In this document: piece after piece, positions 33,075-42,600 of the stretch
How positions within the stretch are numbered: the first letter of the stretch is position 1
Layout: each line of letters opens with the position of its first letter
Source: Candidatus Poribacteria bacterium
Lineage (GTDB): Bacteria > Poribacteria > WGA-4E > WGA-3G
Reading direction: 5' to 3'
Length of the DNA stretch: 44,848 bases
Assembly (NCBI GenBank): GCA_026710795.1
Contig: JAPOQK010000099.1
Span: 1 to 44,848, forward strand
Made by a program: the position numbers and the translations under genes
Notes under the pieces: model-generated
What the model was told of the DNA's origin: nothing
Databases searched by the model: none
Seen by the model: the letters and a program-made list of their open reading frames with translations, nothing else

Positions 33075-34151
33075 ATGTTGACAAAACTAAAAAGCGTTCT
33101 CTTGTTTATACTCATGCTTTTTGTAGTATCTGGTTGCGAACGAATTACTGATACAGTAGTGCAGCCACCTGATATATCAGACTCTCAACCTCTTACAGTG
33201 ATGACCTATAATGTGTATGTTGGGAGTAGTGCAGAACCACTTCTTACTGTAGAGAACCTGTTGGCGGTGCCAGGAGAAGTTGCTAAAATGTATAATAATG
33301 TTATCGCATCCGATTTTCCAAGCCGTGCAACAGCAATCGCTAAATCGATAAAAACATATCAACCACATGTTATCGGGCTACAGGAAATATCACTTGTACG
33401 TCGACAAAGTCCAGGTGACTTTATACCGGACAATCCCACTCTTGCTGAAGAGGTAGTTATGGATTACCTCCAAATATTAATTGATGCACTTCATTCAGAA
33501 GGACTTAACTACGAAGTCGCAGCACAAATTGAGAATATAGATATTGAAATGCCAATGTTGACTGAAAAAGGTCTTGATGATATTAGATTAACTGATTATG
33601 ACGTGATATTGTCTCGTAGCGACGTAGAGATTTCAAATCCGATGAGCACTAACTACACAAATGCTCTTACAATTGAAATGCTTGGACTGGTAATACATAG
33701 AGGATACGCTGCTGTAGATGCTACTGTATCAGGAGTTACCTACCGTTTTGTAAATACACACTTAGAGGCATATACTGAGGTGATTAGAGTCGCACAAACA
33801 CAGGAACTAATTGATATTCTTGCTGATGAAACATTACCAATTATATTAGTCGGAGATTTCAATACTCGCGCACCAAATGGAACGGGATATCAAAAGATAC
33901 TTGCTGCGGGATATCATGACCTTTGGCAGATGGATTCTGAAGGTAGTGGCAATACATGTTGTCAAGACGGTGACCTGTTAAATGAGATAACCGATAACAC
34001 TGGACGGATTGACCATATTTATGTCCGTAATTTTGGACATTCTATATCTGTTAAGACTCATACTGTAGGTGATAAATCCACAGATAGACTAAACTCAGGA
34101 TTATGGCCGTCTGATCATGCAGGGGTTGTTGCAGAAATTACTTTTGAATAA
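33075..34151 (+). CDS. Endonuclease/exonuclease/phosphatase-family lipoprotein
   Basis: From ATG 33075 (358 residues; TTGGAGG at 33063-33069) it has a signal peptide and lipobox VVSGC, then an EEP fold. The fold shows TVMTYNVYVG, HVIGLQEI (metal Glu), a central NTHLEAY segment, LVGDFNTR and WPSDHAGVVAEI (catalytic His). Members cleave phosphodiesters or phosphate esters, so surface-attached nuclease or phosphodiesterase activity is likely. The upstream ATG at 33015 would precede the signal peptide with a stretch of different composition. It ends the long plus-strand run. Confidence 0.85.
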   Translation: MLTKLKSVLLFILMLFVVSGCERITDTVVQPPDISDSQPLTVMTYNVYVGSSAEPLLTVENLLAVPGEVAKMYNNVIASDFPSRATAIAKSIKTYQPHVIGLQEISLVRRQSPGDFIPDNPTLAEEVVMDYLQILIDALHSEGLNYEVAAQIENIDIEMPMLTEKGLDDIRLTDYDVILSRSDVEISNPMSTNYTNALTIEMLGLVIHRGYAAVDATVSGVTYRFVNTHLEAYTEVIRVAQTQELIDILADETLPIILVGDFNTRAPNGTGYQKILAAGYHDLWQMDSEGSGNTCCQDGDLLNEITDNTGRIDHIYVRNFGHSISVKTHTVGDKSTDRLNSGLWPSDHAGVVAEITFE

Positions 34152-34200
34152 TAGAAGCAGTATGGTAATTAAATTAAGGTTGTGTAACACAGTTGAGTGA

Positions 34201-35349
34201 TTATTCAGGTGTTGCCTCGATTATGTCATCCTGTGGTATGCCGTCAAGTATTTGACGAACTCCTACACTTTTTACAGGATTACGATTCATATCAAAACTT
34301 GAAATACTTGTTGCCCCTTCATAGTTCTTTATCTCAGCGATCGCATCCCGAATTGTCCACGGATCATCAGCTGATCCTACTGATTCTACTGCTATTTTTA
34401 GCAACTGTAATGCGTCATATCCTGTTGCAGCAATTCCATCAACAGAACCATATTTCGTCATGTATGCCTTATTAAATGATACCGCAGTCGGATCTAAGTT
34501 CGTGCAATAGTAACCGTCTACATGAGCATTATCATCTAATGTTGAAGAAATCAGAGGATCATCCCAACCATCGCTTCCGATAAAGGTAGATGTAATTCCC
34601 ATGTCCCGTGCCTGTTTCATTATCCGTGGAACTGCCCCAGGAAAACTTGCAAGTAGGAGGACATCAGGATTTGCATCTTTAACTGCTGTGAGTTGGGTAT
34701 CAAACATCATTACATCGTTCCCTGTATAGGTTTCCTCAACAACTACGTTTCCTCCAAGTTCTTCTAAACTTGTCTTAAATGATTGAACAAACCCCTCGGA
34801 ATATACATCCTTATCTTGCCAAATCATCCCTGCTGTATTCTTTTCCAGCTGTTCTACGACAACTTTTGCTAATAGTTTTGCCTGCAGCACATTGGAACCT
34901 GCCACGAGAAACATTAAATCGTGGGGATCAGTCGCACCTACTGTTACCTCTGACCTTGTTGCACCTAAAAGCACAGGGACAGTGGTAATAGGTCCAACTT
35001 TTACTGCATGGCTTGAAAAGAGAGGTCCTAATATTGCTACCACCTCATCCTCTTGAATTAATGCTGTTGCATAATCAACAACCGTATCAGTTTCTTCCTC
35101 TTTATACACCAATTCAACTTGCATGCCAAGGATGCCCCCTGATGCATTAATTTCGGCTTGCGCAAGTTCCGCACCTTTTCCAAAACTGGTATAATTTGGA
35201 TATGGATGAATCAACCCAACTTTGAGAGTTTCAGTCATTCCATCATCTGGAGAAACCACCATCCCTGTGTCAATAATCTTTTCACATCCAGTCAACGAAA
35301 TAACTGAGAATGTGATTACTATAAAAATCGCTAACATGTATTTATTCAT
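34201..35349 (-). CDS. LivJ-like periplasmic binding lipoprotein 1
   Basis: The 382-residue type I periplasmic binding protein (branched-chain amino acid/ABC family) has a lipobox SLTGC. It then has LKVGLIHPYPNYTSFGKGAELAQAEIN, typical of the family's first lobe, and GIIAT/ATGYDALQLL in the second. ATG 35349 is preferred over an upstream start because the signal peptide begins there. No LivH/M/G/F transporter genes are nearby, so it may be a free ligand-binding or sensor lipoprotein. It is distantly paralogous to the gene at 36480. Confidence 0.85.
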   Translation of the reverse strand: MNKYMLAIFIVITFSVISLTGCEKIIDTGMVVSPDDGMTETLKVGLIHPYPNYTSFGKGAELAQAEINASGGILGMQVELVYKEEETDTVVDYATALIQEDEVVAILGPLFSSHAVKVGPITTVPVLLGATRSEVTVGATDPHDLMFLVAGSNVLQAKLLAKVVVEQLEKNTAGMIWQDKDVYSEGFVQSFKTSLEELGGNVVVEETYTGNDVMMFDTQLTAVKDANPDVLLLASFPGAVPRIMKQARDMGITSTFIGSDGWDDPLISSTLDDNAHVDGYYCTNLDPTAVSFNKAYMTKYGSVDGIAATGYDALQLLKIAVESVGSADDPWTIRDAIAEIKNYEGATSISSFDMNRNPVKSVGVRQILDGIPQDDIIEATPE

Positions 35350-35484
35350 ATTCAAATATCTCTCAGATTGATATACATTGTTAATTGTTTTTACGCACGA
35401 ATCATCATAAAAAGATTTAAAATAATGCATTATTACTCAATATTGTAAAAGGTTACTAAATTATGTGTAGAATTGAATGTTCAA

Positions 35485-35525
35485 GGAATACTTCTGTGAT
35501 CAATATGTAATCGCAGAAGTATCCC
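35485..35525 (-). terminator. Hairpin downstream of the small membrane protein gene
   Basis: GGAATACTTCTGTGAT (35485-35500) and ATCGCAGAAGTATCCC (35510-35525) pair at 14 of 16 positions around a 9-nt loop. It lies just downstream (minus strand) of the stop at 35562. A second, smaller hairpin ACAGGT/ACCTGT (35542-35558) lies in between. The U-tract is weak, so terminator strength is uncertain. Confidence 0.55.
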
Positions 35526-35561
35526 TAATCATTGTTCTATGACAGGTACAAAACCTGTGAG

Positions 35562-35999
35562 TTATTCACCACCACTGTTACGCAATAAATGTGCACCCAA
35601 AGCACCGTTCAATAATGGAAGGGTAGCGTCAAAGATAATCCATACTGTTGATCGGCTTTCGTCTCCAACTGCTGTAAAGGTTTTTGCATTTAGAATGCCG
35701 AACCAGTTCCAGAAAAAAATAATGGCTGCAAACATGAAACCGTAGAATAATGTGTTCGCTGCTATGAACTCTTGAATGCTTGAATTATCCCCGACTTTAT
35801 TTATACGAATGTAACTGAATATCAACCCAAGTATTAACGAAATGGCAGAAATTGGATTGATAATACCCCATACGGAACTATGCGGATTATCGCTATTAGG
35901 ATCGGAAGTGTGATATAAAGGTTCAATGACTGTGTGGATTGCAACTCCAGCTGCAATAAGAATGAGAATGACACCTATAGTTTTATTGAGGGATTGCAT
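35562..35999 (-). CDS. Four-helix membrane protein of unknown function
   Basis: The 145-residue protein has predicted membrane helices at about 8-28, 44-62, 86-106 and 120-140. Acidic/polar loops include HTSDPNSDNPHSSVWG. A strong AAAGGAG site lies just upstream of the ATG on the minus strand (36002-36013). I do not recognise the family. It stands between two LivJ-like lipoprotein genes but is transcribed from its own promoter at 36166-36194, with a leader of about 160 nt. Confidence 0.7.
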   Translation of the reverse strand: MQSLNKTIGVILILIAAGVAIHTVIEPLYHTSDPNSDNPHSSVWGIINPISAISLILGLIFSYIRINKVGDNSSIQEFIAANTLFYGFMFAAIIFFWNWFGILNAKTFTAVGDESRSTVWIIFDATLPLLNGALGAHLLRNSGGE

Positions 36000-36165
36000 G
36001 GAATTTCTCCTTTCCTATATGGGTGTATAGAAGTATCTCATAATATGTCAGTTGTTTTTTCTTTATTCAATTAACAAACAAACTGACCGTTATAATATTT
36101 CAAGTTTTTCATAATAGACCTATAACACATGTTGGTAATGTCATTACAATAGACCAACAGATATG

Positions 36166-36194
36166 ATTATAGAAAAAAGACAATTCAATGTCAA
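36166..36194 (-). promoter_or_regulatory. Perfect-consensus promoter of the small membrane protein gene
   Basis: On the minus strand TTGACA (36194-36189) and TATAAT (36171-36166) are 17 bp apart. Confidence 0.75.
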
Positions 36195-36280
36195 GATATA
36201 ATATTTGGGTAACTGAAATAGGTTGGAATACAACCAAGAGATACGAATTGAAATAATGAATGATTCTGAGTACATTTTAC

Positions 36281-36309
36281 TTGACAATGACAAAAATATA
36301 TGAAATAAT
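36281..36309 (+). promoter_or_regulatory. Candidate promoter of LivJ-like lipoprotein 2
   Basis: TTGACA (36281-36286) and AATAAT (36304-36309) are 17 bp apart. The leader would be about 165 nt, ending in AAGGAG at 36467-36472. Confidence 0.5.
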
Positions 36310-36479
36310 TATATAGGTTAAGGTTCGCACCATAAGCGTATCTGAACTATTGGTTTATAGGGGTATTATGTTCCATGTGAGATTGATGCTTAATATGTTT
36401 ATTCAGTAGAATTAGATTATGTAGTAGTATAATAATTACAACTACTTGCTTTTATTTTAGATAATCAAGGAGATTTATG

Positions 36480-37637
36480 ATGAATATTAGAACAATGACA
36501 TTGTTGTTTTCCTTAGCAATCGTTGCTTTGGTTATAGGACTTACCGGTTGTGAAAAAGTTGTGACGATGATGCCTGAGGATGACACGCCTGCTGATGAAG
36601 TAGTTATTGGTGTTGCGGTAGCACTGACAGGCGATAATGCTGAGCCTTATGGATTACCAATGAAACGTGGTCTTGAATTGGCACAAGCAGAACTTAATGC
36701 TGCGGGAGCGAATATTATGTTTGAATTTGAAGACCCCCTGAGCACCCCTGAAGGTGCAGTCGCAGCTGTTCAAGCATTGGTAGACAAAGATGTTTCTGCT
36801 ATCATTGGTATTGGCATCTCAACACATCTCAAACAGGCATTTCCGGTTGCACAAGCCGCTGGGGTGGTAGCATTTAGTCCAATCTCTTCCGCAGCTGGTT
36901 TGAGTGGTGAGATTGGGGATTATGTATTCCGCGCAGGAATCGCAACAAATATTCTGGTTCCAGGTGGTGTAATGAAGACCCATGCGGCTCTGAGTTATGA
37001 AAATGCAGCTCTAATTTATGATGAAGCTGATGCATACTCCACAAGCTTAAAAGAGGAACTTGAGAAAGCACTTGCAACAGCAAATGTTAACATTCTGACC
37101 GTAGAAACGTATAATACGGGTGAGACCGATTTTACTGAGAAATTAACCAAAATACAGAGCATGGCACCTGAGGCAGTTTTTGTTGCTTCTTTATCAACTG
37201 AGATGATTCAAATTCTGATGAAAGCAGGTGAACTTGGAATTCCTGATGCTTCACAGTTAATTGTCCCTGATTTGACAAATTTTGAAATCGGATTAGCAGG
37301 TGAAGCAGCTGAGAACGCAATTACTTTTGCAGGGTGGTCAAGTTTGACTGATACACCTGCAAACCAAGCATTTGTCCAGAGTTATATGGATGAACATGGA
37401 TTTACACCAGGACCTTGGGCGGCACAGGCTTATGCAACCTTGAATATACTTGCTAACGCCATTATGAATGCGGGATCAACAGAATCAGCAGATATTCGAG
37501 ATGCCTTGGCACAGACAAGTCATTTTACAACGATTTTAGGTCCTTTCTCATTTGACCCTAATGGAGAAGCGATCTATGAAAATATTGAAGCCATTGTCCA
37601 GCAAGTCAAAGAGGGAAAACTCGTAGACCTTCAGTAA
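36480..37637 (+). CDS. LivJ-like periplasmic binding lipoprotein 2
   Basis: The 385-residue type I periplasmic binding protein has lipobox GLTGC and family segments GVAVALTGDNAEPYGLPMKR, LELAQAELNAAG, SAIIGIG and PGPWAAQAYATLNILANAI. ATG 36480 is preferred to ATG 36477 because it gives 7-nt spacing from AAGGAG. It presumably binds an amino acid or other small organic ligand. No transporter permease or ATPase lies near, and a strong hairpin follows its stop, so it is a single-gene unit. Confidence 0.88.
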   Translation: MNIRTMTLLFSLAIVALVIGLTGCEKVVTMMPEDDTPADEVVIGVAVALTGDNAEPYGLPMKRGLELAQAELNAAGANIMFEFEDPLSTPEGAVAAVQALVDKDVSAIIGIGISTHLKQAFPVAQAAGVVAFSPISSAAGLSGEIGDYVFRAGIATNILVPGGVMKTHAALSYENAALIYDEADAYSTSLKEELEKALATANVNILTVETYNTGETDFTEKLTKIQSMAPEAVFVASLSTEMIQILMKAGELGIPDASQLIVPDLTNFEIGLAGEAAENAITFAGWSSLTDTPANQAFVQSYMDEHGFTPGPWAAQAYATLNILANAIMNAGSTESADIRDALAQTSHFTTILGPFSFDPNGEAIYENIEAIVQQVKEGKLVDLQ

Positions 37638-37665
37638 TTTCCATATAAGACAGACAATTTAATTT

Positions 37666-37701
37666 AGAAGCCATCATCAGAGATTATTGATGATGGCTTC
37701 T
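37666..37701 (+). terminator. Strong hairpin terminator between convergent genes
   Basis: AGAAGCCATCATCA (37666-37679) and TGATGATGGCTTCT (37688-37701) form a perfect 14-bp stem with an 8-nt loop. It lies 28 bp after the LivJ-like stop and 52 bp before the stop of the convergent peptidase gene, so it may serve both strands. Confidence 0.8.
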
Positions 37702-37753
37702 GTATTAGGTTAGTTTTAAATGTATAATGGTTTATTGATGTCTAAAAGAGAGA

Positions 37754-40738
37754 TTATTTCCGTGTCTCAGGTATAACTTTAAGCTTCACCTGTTTCCCAT
37801 CACGCACTACAACAACGTCAACAACTTCACCAATCTTGACTGCATCAAGTGCATAGGTAAAGTCATAGATATTTTCAATCTTTTTAGTGCCAAATTCAAT
37901 GATAACATCACCACCCATCAAACCTGCTTTCTCTGCAGGACCGCCCGCGACAACACCAGAGAGTTTCATCCCTTCGTCTTCAGTAGTATAATCTGGAATA
38001 GTACCTAAATATACACGAAGTGTGCCACGACTTCCTTCCTCAGGTGCGTTGCGTTCAACCTTTACATATTCTGGTCGCGAGTCGGCACTGACTAAGTCTG
38101 ACACAATCCCATAAGCAAGGTTAGAGATGCGTTCTAAACCAGCGTAGTTTAGTGTTTCAGGATCATCTGAGGGACGGTTATAGTTCTTGTGTAAACCGGT
38201 GAAAAAACTGAGGACAGGAACATTTTTAGGATAGAAGGCAGTCACATCCGTTGGCATATATGGATCTGAATTTAGTGCAAGATTAAACCCCAAAAGGACG
38301 TTCCGTTTTTCTATTAACTTCGTCCAAACAGGAGAAGAACCGATACCTTGCAGGACAAGTTTGTTATTGCGGAGACGACCTACCATATCAAAGTTGATGT
38401 AGGCAGCTACGTCCTCTAATGGAAGAACGGGTTCATTCACGAAATGAGTTGATCCGATAAGTCCGAGTTCTTCACCCGACCATAATGCAAATATAACTCC
38501 TCTTTTGAATATATCCGGTTGCTTTCGTTGTTCTTCACTAAATATTTCAGCTAATTTGAGAACAACAGCAGTTCCAGAAGCATTATCATCGGCTCCATTA
38601 TGAATATGTGTTTTTTCTTCCCCTTTAGCAAGTGAACCAATTTCCCCATAACCGATATGGTCGTAGTGTGCACCAACGATGATATATTCACTGTCGTCAG
38701 TTTGTTGTGTTGGTGGAATTTTGGCAAGGACATTTTTATCAGTTTTCTTGATTTTTTCAATAGAGGCAGCAATCTTTATTTTGACATTGGGTAACGGAAA
38801 TTCTCCTGCAAAGTGTGGATTCTCATCGTCAAGACCGGTTTGAACATCTTTCAAGTTCTTTCCAGCTTGAGCTAAAAGGATATTTGCAACAGTATCAGTG
38901 ATAGAACCGGCGATAATACCAGAATCAGCACTACCACTGTCAAAATTTAGTGGGATAATTTTACCAGAATTAGGTGAATTTGGACCCGCTACGGTTAGGA
39001 AAGCAACTGCACCATTTTCCCGCGCCTGCACTGCCTTGTAACGAATCCCGGCATACCGAATCAATTGCTGTCTGCGGTCTGCCTTCACGGCTTCTGGAAC
39101 GTAGCGAAGGGCAATAACAATCTTATCCTTCACATCTAAACCTGCGTAAGAATTATAACCTTCTGTCTCTTCACCTGGTGCAATTAACCCATAACCAATA
39201 AATACGACTTCACCCTCAACTTCTCCATTACTTGAGAATGAGAGAGGTAAAAAATCTTGTTCTACCTTGAATTCAAGCTGCTCTTCAGAACCCTCTATAT
39301 TGCGTGTAAGAAGAAAGTGATTCTCATCTGGAATTAACTTACTCCCAGCATTGAATTCAAAAGTTTGAAAATAACTACCATCCTCTCCCGCTGGTTGTAG
39401 GTTGAGTTTGGTGAATTGTTCAACGATGTAATCTGCAGCGCGTTTTGAACCTTCCGAACCGGTCATTCTACCTTCAAATGCATCATCTGCCAAGATTTCT
39501 ACGTGTTGCTGTATGGTGGTTTTCTGTCCATCTGTAAAATCTGTAAAGGATGAATCGGATTCGGGTGATTCCTCAAGAGATTCGGGTATCCTTGAGATAT
39601 GACTCCTTGGAGACAACGATATGGCTTCAAGTGCGGCTTGATGATTCCAAGATGCAAGATAGAGTTGGGAAGCCTTTTGGTTGTTGCGTGCGGAAGTCCA
39701 ACAAAGACGATTACCGTCGGGTGAAAAAACAGGAAGTCCGTCAAATCCATCAGTTGAGGTGACTTGAACAGGTTTATGTCTTCCCATTGCATCTACGAGG
39801 TATAACTCAAAATTTGAGTAACCGAGTTTATTTGAAGCAAAAATGACGTAAGCACCACTGGGGTGGAAATATGGTGCCCATGACATGCTGTCAAAATCTG
39901 TCAAACGCTGGATACCTGTTCCATCTATACGCATTGTATAAATGTCAGCTGTTGCCCCATCTTCTGAGAAATGCCGCCAAACGATGTGTTGTCCATCTGG
40001 GGTGAAAAAGGGTCCACCGTCATATCCGGGCATATCTGTTAGACGTTTCTGATTAGAACCGTCTGCATCCATGATATATATTTCACCGAAATAGGCTGGA
40101 TCGACTTCAAGCTGTTTCAATTGCTTTGGAGATAGATCACTTTTAGGGTATGCATCTCGTAATGAGCAGAAGACAATGAGCTTACCATCAGGAGAATATG
40201 AACCTTCCGCATCATACCCGTGGGCATCTGTCAACTGTGTCAGGTTACTTCCATCACGGTTAGCTGAGAAGATATCCATCGCTTCATCGTAATCCCAACT
40301 ATAACGACGTTCTTTTCCAGTTGCACGGAAATTAAGTTCTTTTTCTTGTTTGGCTTCAGCAAAGACATCATGGTGCGTAGAGGCATATAGCACTTCATTG
40401 CTACCGGGACGAAAGAAAGCACAGGTTGTTTTGCCAATACCTGGTGAAACACGATGTGTATCTCCTGATAGTAGGTTGAGGATATATATCTGAAAAAATG
40501 GATTATCTGACTCACGTTCACTTTGAAAAATCAGAGCGTTGCCATCTTCAGAGAAATATCCTTCTCCAGCACGTTTCCCATCATAAGTGAGTTGACGGAT
40601 ATTACTAAGAAATCCTTTCTCTCCAATAGACTTATTCTCAGTTTCATCCTCTGTGACCTGAGGTAATTCTGCATTACTTGTTAATGCAGCAATAATAAAC
40701 ATTATGCATAGCATGCTCAACCACTTGATGCGGTACAT
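37754..40738 (-). CDS. Exported PD40-repeat, M28 aminopeptidase and PDZ fusion protein
   Basis: The 994-residue protein has four parts. A signal peptide (1-23) is followed by TolB-like PD40 beta-propeller repeats (~45-370; YSPDGKLIVF, FSPDGNRLCW). A PA-like insertion (~480-620) interrupts the M28 zinc peptidase (~410-885). The metal ligands are all present: H691 in HYDH, D717 in ADDNASG, E756/E757 in SGEELG, D784 in NFDMVG and H850 in GLHKNYN. A C-terminal PDZ domain (~905-990; GVVAGGPAEKAGLMGGDVI) completes it. It probably degrades peptides outside the cytoplasm, with the propeller and PDZ recruiting substrate. GGAGG precedes the ATG. The DTE-like gene is 64 bp upstream. Confidence 0.9.
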   Translation of the reverse strand: MYRIKWLSMLCIMFIIAALTSNAELPQVTEDETENKSIGEKGFLSNIRQLTYDGKRAGEGYFSEDGNALIFQSERESDNPFFQIYILNLLSGDTHRVSPGIGKTTCAFFRPGSNEVLYASTHHDVFAEAKQEKELNFRATGKERRYSWDYDEAMDIFSANRDGSNLTQLTDAHGYDAEGSYSPDGKLIVFCSLRDAYPKSDLSPKQLKQLEVDPAYFGEIYIMDADGSNQKRLTDMPGYDGGPFFTPDGQHIVWRHFSEDGATADIYTMRIDGTGIQRLTDFDSMSWAPYFHPSGAYVIFASNKLGYSNFELYLVDAMGRHKPVQVTSTDGFDGLPVFSPDGNRLCWTSARNNQKASQLYLASWNHQAALEAISLSPRSHISRIPESLEESPESDSSFTDFTDGQKTTIQQHVEILADDAFEGRMTGSEGSKRAADYIVEQFTKLNLQPAGEDGSYFQTFEFNAGSKLIPDENHFLLTRNIEGSEEQLEFKVEQDFLPLSFSSNGEVEGEVVFIGYGLIAPGEETEGYNSYAGLDVKDKIVIALRYVPEAVKADRRQQLIRYAGIRYKAVQARENGAVAFLTVAGPNSPNSGKIIPLNFDSGSADSGIIAGSITDTVANILLAQAGKNLKDVQTGLDDENPHFAGEFPLPNVKIKIAASIEKIKKTDKNVLAKIPPTQQTDDSEYIIVGAHYDHIGYGEIGSLAKGEEKTHIHNGADDNASGTAVVLKLAEIFSEEQRKQPDIFKRGVIFALWSGEELGLIGSTHFVNEPVLPLEDVAAYINFDMVGRLRNNKLVLQGIGSSPVWTKLIEKRNVLLGFNLALNSDPYMPTDVTAFYPKNVPVLSFFTGLHKNYNRPSDDPETLNYAGLERISNLAYGIVSDLVSADSRPEYVKVERNAPEEGSRGTLRVYLGTIPDYTTEDEGMKLSGVVAGGPAEKAGLMGGDVIIEFGTKKIENIYDFTYALDAVKIGEVVDVVVVRDGKQVKLKVIPETRK

Positions 40739-40802
40739 CTCAATTCCTCCAATATTTGCCCACCATAAATTAGAATCACCTATAAGTTCATAATTTTTTA
40801 TA

Positions 40803-41654
40803 TTATAGGTATTCAGCGGCTTTCTGTTTTAGAAAAGCAAGTCCATCCGTAGCAAGACTTTCAGCACTCGGTGCGATATCGCGCCAGATACATGTTGCTG
40901 CAGCGATCTCTTTAACGGCAGGTGTAAACGATTCGATGACAAGCCATCGATTATAGTTTACCTTTGCTAAAGCTCCAAATACACCATCCCAATCAACCAG
41001 TCCTGTGCCGGGTGTGCCTCTATCGTTTTCACAAGCATGCATGTGATGCAAGTAATCTCCAGTATTAATTATTGCATCTGCTTGGTTTTTCTCTTCAATG
41101 TTCATGTGGAAAGTATCCAAATGTACTTTGAAATAGGGACTATTAACTGATTGACACAGTTTAACAGCATCTTCTGCAATGTTGACAAAATATGTTTCAA
41201 ATCTGTTAAGGGGTTCACTTGCGAGGGTAACACCATGTTTCCCAGCGAATTCTGCGACCTCTTGTAAGCCTTCAACGCACCATTGCCATTCCTGTTCATT
41301 TCTGCCACGTCCAACGAGTTTACCGACAGCACTATACATTGGACCAACCAGTGTATCTGCACCTAATTCTGCAATTACCTCAACGGTTCGTTTGAGATAG
41401 GATTTAGCATTATCACGAATCGCAGGATCTTCATCTATTGGATTTCTATCACCACCCATGATATTACATCCGATAGTTTCTAATCCGGTATCTTTCAACA
41501 ATGCTTGTGTATACGGAATATCAACTGTTTCTGTGTCAAAGATTGGGATTTCAACACCGTCAAAACCCAGTTCAGCGACCTTTGGAATGAGGTCTGCAGT
41601 TTCTTTATCGAACTTGTCTGCCCAAAGTAATAAATTTACACCAAATTTTGGCAT
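40803..41654 (-). CDS. Sugar phosphate isomerase/epimerase, D-psicose/tagatose 3-epimerase type
   Basis: The 283-residue TIM barrel epimerises ketoses at C3. Metal ligands are E147 (SEPLNRFE), D180 (HLDTFHM), H206 (HMHACEN) and E241 (VIESFT). Their spacing of 33, 26 and 35 residues is the same as in characterised D-psicose 3-epimerases as I recall them. The segment GLETIGCNIMGGDRNP and the CENDRGTPGTGLVDW motif also fit. The substrate could equally be an inosose or a related ketose. AAGGAG lies 11 nt before the ATG. Confidence 0.88.
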   Translation of the reverse strand: MPKFGVNLLLWADKFDKETADLIPKVAELGFDGVEIPIFDTETVDIPYTQALLKDTGLETIGCNIMGGDRNPIDEDPAIRDNAKSYLKRTVEVIAELGADTLVGPMYSAVGKLVGRGRNEQEWQWCVEGLQEVAEFAGKHGVTLASEPLNRFETYFVNIAEDAVKLCQSVNSPYFKVHLDTFHMNIEEKNQADAIINTGDYLHHMHACENDRGTPGTGLVDWDGVFGALAKVNYNRWLVIESFTPAVKEIAAATCIWRDIAPSAESLATDGLAFLKQKAAEYL

Positions 41655-41792
41655 CTTCTGTTGTTCTCCTTCTGGTCATTATGTTGTTAGTTTAGAAAAA
41701 CATAGAGTTCTCATATATGTATGTGTGAGTAAACGGATAAAGTCAGTTAACAGCACGCGGAGCATGCCTACTACTATCAAGACTATCAATCA

Positions 41793-42527
41793 TTACCACT
41801 TTAGTGATATTACTATTACATAAATGATGTTCTTGGTATTTTGAATAATTTGTTGTATGTGTATATTGTATGTATTTTGCTTTTTTATGGGTATATCAGG
41901 TAAATGTATTGTACATCCAAATGCTGGCGTCTCTTTGATTGGTACAGGTTTCCCATTTAGAACAGCAACTATAGCATCTTTTAAGTAGTTATGTTTTACC
42001 CGTGTTACGTATCGATTATCATCTATCGGACCACGGTAACGCAATACTCCTGATTTATCAATGAGATGTGCTTGTGGAGTCATGGTTGCCCTTAGATGTC
42101 GCGCTAAACTTCCATCAATATCCTTTATAATTGGGAAAGAATATTCTGCTTTTTTTAGATATGATTTGACATCATCAATTGAGTCGTTTTCATTGGAATA
42201 GACACCGACTATAGTAACCTGTTTCTTAGAAAATTCGGTATGCATTCGTTTCAACCGCATTGCATAACGTTGTGCGACTGGACATTCTGCAGAAAGGAAC
42301 ACGAATACCACTGGACCTTTACTGACTAAATCAGTTAAACGGTGTTTGTTGTCACCAAGTGTAGTAAAGTTGATGTTGGATAACTTTGTGCCGATTGGCA
42401 GTTTATGTGATTGAAGCGATTTTTCCTGAATTACGCGATGTTTCAACGGAATGGTAAAGTCTGTTTCTGCGCACACAACTATCGGTAGAATTATGATGAG
42501 TAAGATTATTATACAATTGTGTTTCAT
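41793..42527 (-). CDS. Exported redoxin (AhpC/TSA-like thiol protein)
   Basis: The 244-residue protein has an N-terminal hydrophobic segment ending VVCAET, then a thioredoxin fold with FLSAECPVAQRYAMR. A single Cys stands where thioredoxins have CxxC. The cis-Pro is in ATMTPQAHLID. A second Cys in PAFGCTIHLP could be the resolving residue. This ECPVAQRY form is common in planctomycetes and related bacteria, often near cytochromes. A basic, Asn-rich tail of ~30 residues follows. A good minus-strand promoter is 40 bp upstream. Confidence 0.82.
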   Translation of the reverse strand: MKHNCIIILLIIILPIVVCAETDFTIPLKHRVIQEKSLQSHKLPIGTKLSNINFTTLGDNKHRLTDLVSKGPVVFVFLSAECPVAQRYAMRLKRMHTEFSKKQVTIVGVYSNENDSIDDVKSYLKKAEYSFPIIKDIDGSLARHLRATMTPQAHLIDKSGVLRYRGPIDDNRYVTRVKHNYLKDAIVAVLNGKPVPIKETPAFGCTIHLPDIPIKKQNTYNIHIQQIIQNTKNIIYVIVISLKW

Positions 42528-42571
42528 TGTGTTGGCGATTCTCTATATGGTGATGGTTGCTAACATATAAT

Positions 42572-42600
42572 AGTATATCTGTTTTATGTGTGATGGTCAA
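42572..42600 (-). promoter_or_regulatory. Promoter of the redoxin gene
   Basis: On the minus strand TTGACC (42600-42595) and TATACT (42577-42572) are 17 bp apart, giving a leader of about 38 nt. Confidence 0.65.

Larger units (their letters stand above)
36000..36476. other. Divergent promoter region (477 bp) with no gene
   Basis: No coding sequence is seen. It holds a minus-strand promoter, a plus-strand promoter and a small hairpin GGTTG/CAACC at 36221-36235 between them. A near-palindrome GTAGTAGT/ACAACTAC (36421-36445) around a TATAAT lies close to the plus-strand gene. The last could be an operator or a second promoter. Confidence 0.5.
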
